The notes beneath the pieces were generated by a model. The model did not search any database and had not been told where the DNA came from. It saw only the letters and a list, made by a program, of their open reading frames with translations. Positions 22,718 through 24,258 of a stretch of 24,258 nt of DNA are shown here, piece after piece (position 1 is the stretch's first letter; every line of letters begins with the position of its first letter). The stretch spans positions 1 through 24,258 of the forward strand of contig JANNMS010000188.1 of the NCBI GenBank assembly GCA_031398055.1, written 5' to 3'. Both the position numbers and the translations under genes were made by a program. This DNA comes from M3007 sp031398055. Its GTDB lineage: Bacteria; Bacteroidota; Bacteroidia; Chitinophagales; Saprospiraceae.

Positions 22718-22764
22718 TTGGCAAAAAAAACCGGGGCAAATTGCCTCGGTTTTTTTTTCGCCAA
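22718..22764. terminator. Second, bidirectional hairpin terminator
   Basis: CCGGGGC/GCCTCGG (one G-U) is flanked by A8 on the left and T9 on the right, and closed by outer TTGGC/GCCAA. It can terminate in both directions. Confidence 0.8.
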
Positions 22765-22833
22765 AAATGGAGGGCGAAATCGGTTGACGGTTTTTGGGAA
22801 AATATTTAAACAAAAAAAATATTTTGCGGATGC

Positions 22834-22863
22834 TTTGACGGACAAACAATCGCCGTACTTTTT
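22834..22863 (+). promoter_or_regulatory. Promoter-like element for the OmpA-family gene
   Basis: TTTG (22834-22837), 18-base spacer, TACTTTTT (22856-22863; 7 of 8 matches to TAnnTTTG). It lies after both terminators and about 61 bases before the ATG, implying independent transcription. Confidence 0.45.
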
Positions 22864-22924
22864 CGGGCGATTTCCCACCGGAAATTTTACGATTCACTTT
22901 CATCCACAAAACGAATATTTTTTT

Positions 22925-23737
22925 ATGAAGAAATTTTTACCATGGCTTTTGCTGTTGGTTTTCGCAGGGTATGCTTATTGGGCTGTCAATTATTGGCATT
23001 GTTACAAATGCCAATGTTGCGCCGGTGCGCCGCCCCCCGTTGCCATCCAATCTTCGGGCATCCCGAATTTTTTATGGAATGCCGACCGACCCGAACCCGA
23101 TTCCAATTTTTTGAATTGGAAAAAAGCACTGCTCGCAAAAGGTGGGCAGGGTGACACGCTTTTCATCACAGGACTTTTCCGCGCAGAAGAAACTGCAAAA
23201 TCCAAAAAACTTGACCTCGGATTGGCGCGGGCGAATTTTTTGGCCAGTTTGATGCCGCCCGAAATTCCGGTCAGCCGGATCAAAACTGCCTCGAAATTGG
23301 TGAAAGACAGCCTCACCGCGACCAGCAAAGCGATGGAATCTGTCGAATTTTCATGGCGAAAAATGGTTTTGAAAAAAGAGGAAGGGGCAATTATCGAGTC
23401 CGACAACGACGTGACTTTTTTGTTTCCATTCAATTCGACGGAAAAAGACCACGACCCAAAAGTGGACGATTACCTGAAAAATTTGGTGGAAAAACACAAA
23501 ACCACGACCAACACATTTATAATCGTTGGCCACACGGACGATGTGGGCGAGCCGCCAAAAAACGTTGCGCTCGGTCTCGGTCGGGCAAATTCCATCAAAA
23601 ATATGCTCGTCAAATTTGGCATTGCCGCCGACCGGATCAAAACCGATTCGAAAGGCGAGGCCGAACCGCTGGCCGATAATTCAACCGAAGACGGACGGCA
23701 TCAAAACCGACGGGTCGTTTTGACGGTCAGCAAATAA
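22925..23737 (+). CDS. OmpA-family protein with a possible second degenerate OmpA-like domain
   Basis: Protein of 270 residues anchored by an N-terminal helix (4-22). A Cys cluster HCYKCQCCAG (25-34) follows directly. Residues 160-268 form a complete peptidoglycan-binding OmpA-like domain: FPFNSTEKDHD, IIVGHTDDVGEPPKNVALGLGRANSIKNML (split: GHTDD 202-206, GRA 219-221), DRIKTDSKGEAEPLADNSTE and GRHQNRRVVL, with D205 and R220 as predicted diaminopimelate ligands. Residues 60-125 repeat the layout in degenerate form (DTLFITGLFRAEET, LGLARANFLASLM, VSRIKTAS) without the binding Asp. It probably links the inner membrane to peptidoglycan. ATG 22925 is chosen because the signal/anchor helix starts there and the promoter lies just upstream. 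Confidence 0.88.
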   Translation: MKKFLPWLLLLVFAGYAYWAVNYWHCYKCQCCAGAPPPVAIQSSGIPNFLWNADRPEPDSNFLNWKKALLAKGGQGDTLFITGLFRAEETAKSKKLDLGLARANFLASLMPPEIPVSRIKTASKLVKDSLTATSKAMESVEFSWRKMVLKKEEGAIIESDNDVTFLFPFNSTEKDHDPKVDDYLKNLVEKHKTTTNTFIIVGHTDDVGEPPKNVALGLGRANSIKNMLVKFGIAADRIKTDSKGEAEPLADNSTEDGRHQNRRVVLTVSK

Positions 23738-23755
23738 ATTGAGGGCTCGGCGAGA

Positions 23756-23785
23756 AAAAGGTATTTTTCAGAAAAATGTCCTTTT
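23756..23785 (+). terminator. Weak terminator-like hairpin after the OmpA-family gene
   Basis: AAAAGG and TTTTTC pair with GAAAAA and CCTTTT around an internal loop. It is AT-rich and only 19 bases after the stop. It may attenuate rather than stop read-through into the next gene. Confidence 0.4.
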
Positions 23786-23820
23786 AAAAATTATTTTTCA
23801 AAAATTAAAAATTTAAAATC

Positions 23821-24153
23821 ATGTTTTCTACCATCATATTTTTATCAACTTTTAAAGAAGATTTGCCGATTGGTTTGGCATTGACCATCGTCCCACTCGT
23901 TTTGGGCATGATCGCTGCATTTTTTTGGTTTGATGTCACCGGTTTGAAAGAACAAATCCGGGCGTTGACCGAGGACAAAAATTTGCTGACTGACAAAACG
24001 ACAAAGCAGGAAGCCGAAATCACCGACCTCCGCGTGCGGCTTTCACAGGCCGAGGCCGAAGTCGAATACGAACAGAAACAAATCAGGGATTTGAAAAACG
24101 CGATGATTACTTTGAATGTTGAATTGGAAGGGTTGCGGCCAAAAAAATCCTAA
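23821..24153 (+). CDS. Small membrane-anchored coiled-coil protein
   Basis: Not recognised as a named family. It has 110 residues: a short N-terminal segment, one membrane helix (about 16-37, GLALTIVPLVLGMIAAFFWF), then a long heptad-patterned charged region (about 40-105) ending LEGLRPKKS, which predicts a parallel coiled coil. It resembles FtsB/FtsL-like single-pass coiled-coil proteins in architecture only. It lies 83 bases after the OmpA-family gene on the same strand, so it could be co-transcribed despite the weak hairpin between them. A scaffold role in the envelope is inference. The start is the first ATG. Confidence 0.78.
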   Translation: MFSTIIFLSTFKEDLPIGLALTIVPLVLGMIAAFFWFDVTGLKEQIRALTEDKNLLTDKTTKQEAEITDLRVRLSQAEAEVEYEQKQIRDLKNAMITLNVELEGLRPKKS

Positions 24154-24189
24154 ATTGGTTCAGGTCAAACGCATTAAAATTTCAAAAAC

Positions 24190-24258
24190 CCGTAGGGTTG
24201 GCATTTAGGTAGAAAATCGAAGTGCGTTTTATTAAAAATGCCGTAGGAATGGCATTTT
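24190..24258. repeat. CCGTAGG-TGGCATTT intergenic repeat, two partial copies
   Basis: CCGTAGGGTTGGCATTTA (24190-24207) and CCGTAGGAATGGCATTTT (24241-24258) repeat with a 51-base period; the first continues GGTAGAAAA. The second is inside a perfect inverted repeat AAAATGCC-N8-GGCATTTT (24235-24258). It resembles the GCCGTAGG...GGTAGAA repeats known from many Bacteroidota intergenic regions, and probably continues past the window edge. Confidence 0.75.

Larger units (their letters stand above)
22595..22924. other. Intergenic stretch with two terminators and a promoter
   Basis: 330 bases without a gene. They contain two hairpin terminators (22619-22657 and 22718-22764) and a promoter-like element (22834-22863). 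An open frame upstream of the OmpA start continues into this region, but it runs over the terminator and is not coding-like. Confidence 0.7.

Noticed and set aside
22718..22924. Upstream extension of the OmpA-family frame
   Set aside because: It runs through a hairpin terminator and a promoter-like element and would place the membrane anchor in mid-protein; ATG 22925 fits better.

Overview
The window looks like a chromosomal piece of a Gram-negative member of the Bacteroidota, most likely a Saprospiria-type organism. The reasons are: a protein ending in a gliding-motility-type C-terminal sorting domain, a large protein with a type A type IX secretion (T9SS) sorting domain, an intact lpxB, promoters of the Bacteroidota form TTTG-N(18-24)-TAnnTTTG, no obvious Shine-Dalgarno sequences, and many intergenic inverted or tandem repeats. 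The genus assignment is inference only.

Layout. 1-129 is an inverted heptamer tandem array, followed by a secreted SprB-repeat/CHU_C protein (229-2139), a repeat, a strong terminator and a DUF3109 Cys-cluster protein (2341-2919). A MOP-type flippase (minus, 2964-4415) diverges from leucyl aminopeptidase pepA (4614-6131). pepA converges on lpxB (minus, 6160-7308) across a shared palindrome. lpxB diverges from an OppA-like lipoprotein (7429-9066) across a pair of GC-rich palindromes. Seven minus-strand genes follow between 13884 and 9140: murA, a DUF6932-like nucleotidyltransferase, a small helical protein, hisS, a lipoprotein msrB and two overlapping small hypothetical genes. The nucleotidyltransferase and its small neighbour have their own near-consensus promoter at the end of murA.

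On the plus strand come a 1229-residue T9SS-secreted multidomain protein with a possible clan GH-A-like glycosidase core (14086-17775), a sulfotransferase (17886-18971) and a fatty acid desaturase (19015-20001). About 1.25 kb of gene wreckage follows (19991-21250): a decayed propeller/LytTR regulator on the minus strand, and a decayed T9SS-sorted protein on the plus strand that starts at the same junction near 20640. The window ends with three plus-strand genes for inner-membrane-anchored proteins. These are a single-pass Ppx/GppA-like ASKHA protein (21554-22594), an OmpA-family protein with an apparent second, degenerate OmpA-like domain (22925-23737) and a TM plus coiled-coil protein (23821-24153). 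A Bacteroidota-type intergenic repeat lies at the right edge.

Housekeeping envelope functions (murA, lpxB, flippase) are interspersed with secreted proteins. The least-described candidates are the terminal envelope gene set, the DUF6932-like two-gene module and the putative glycosidase core of the T9SS protein. No tRNA, rRNA, CRISPR array, transposase or phage gene was recognised.
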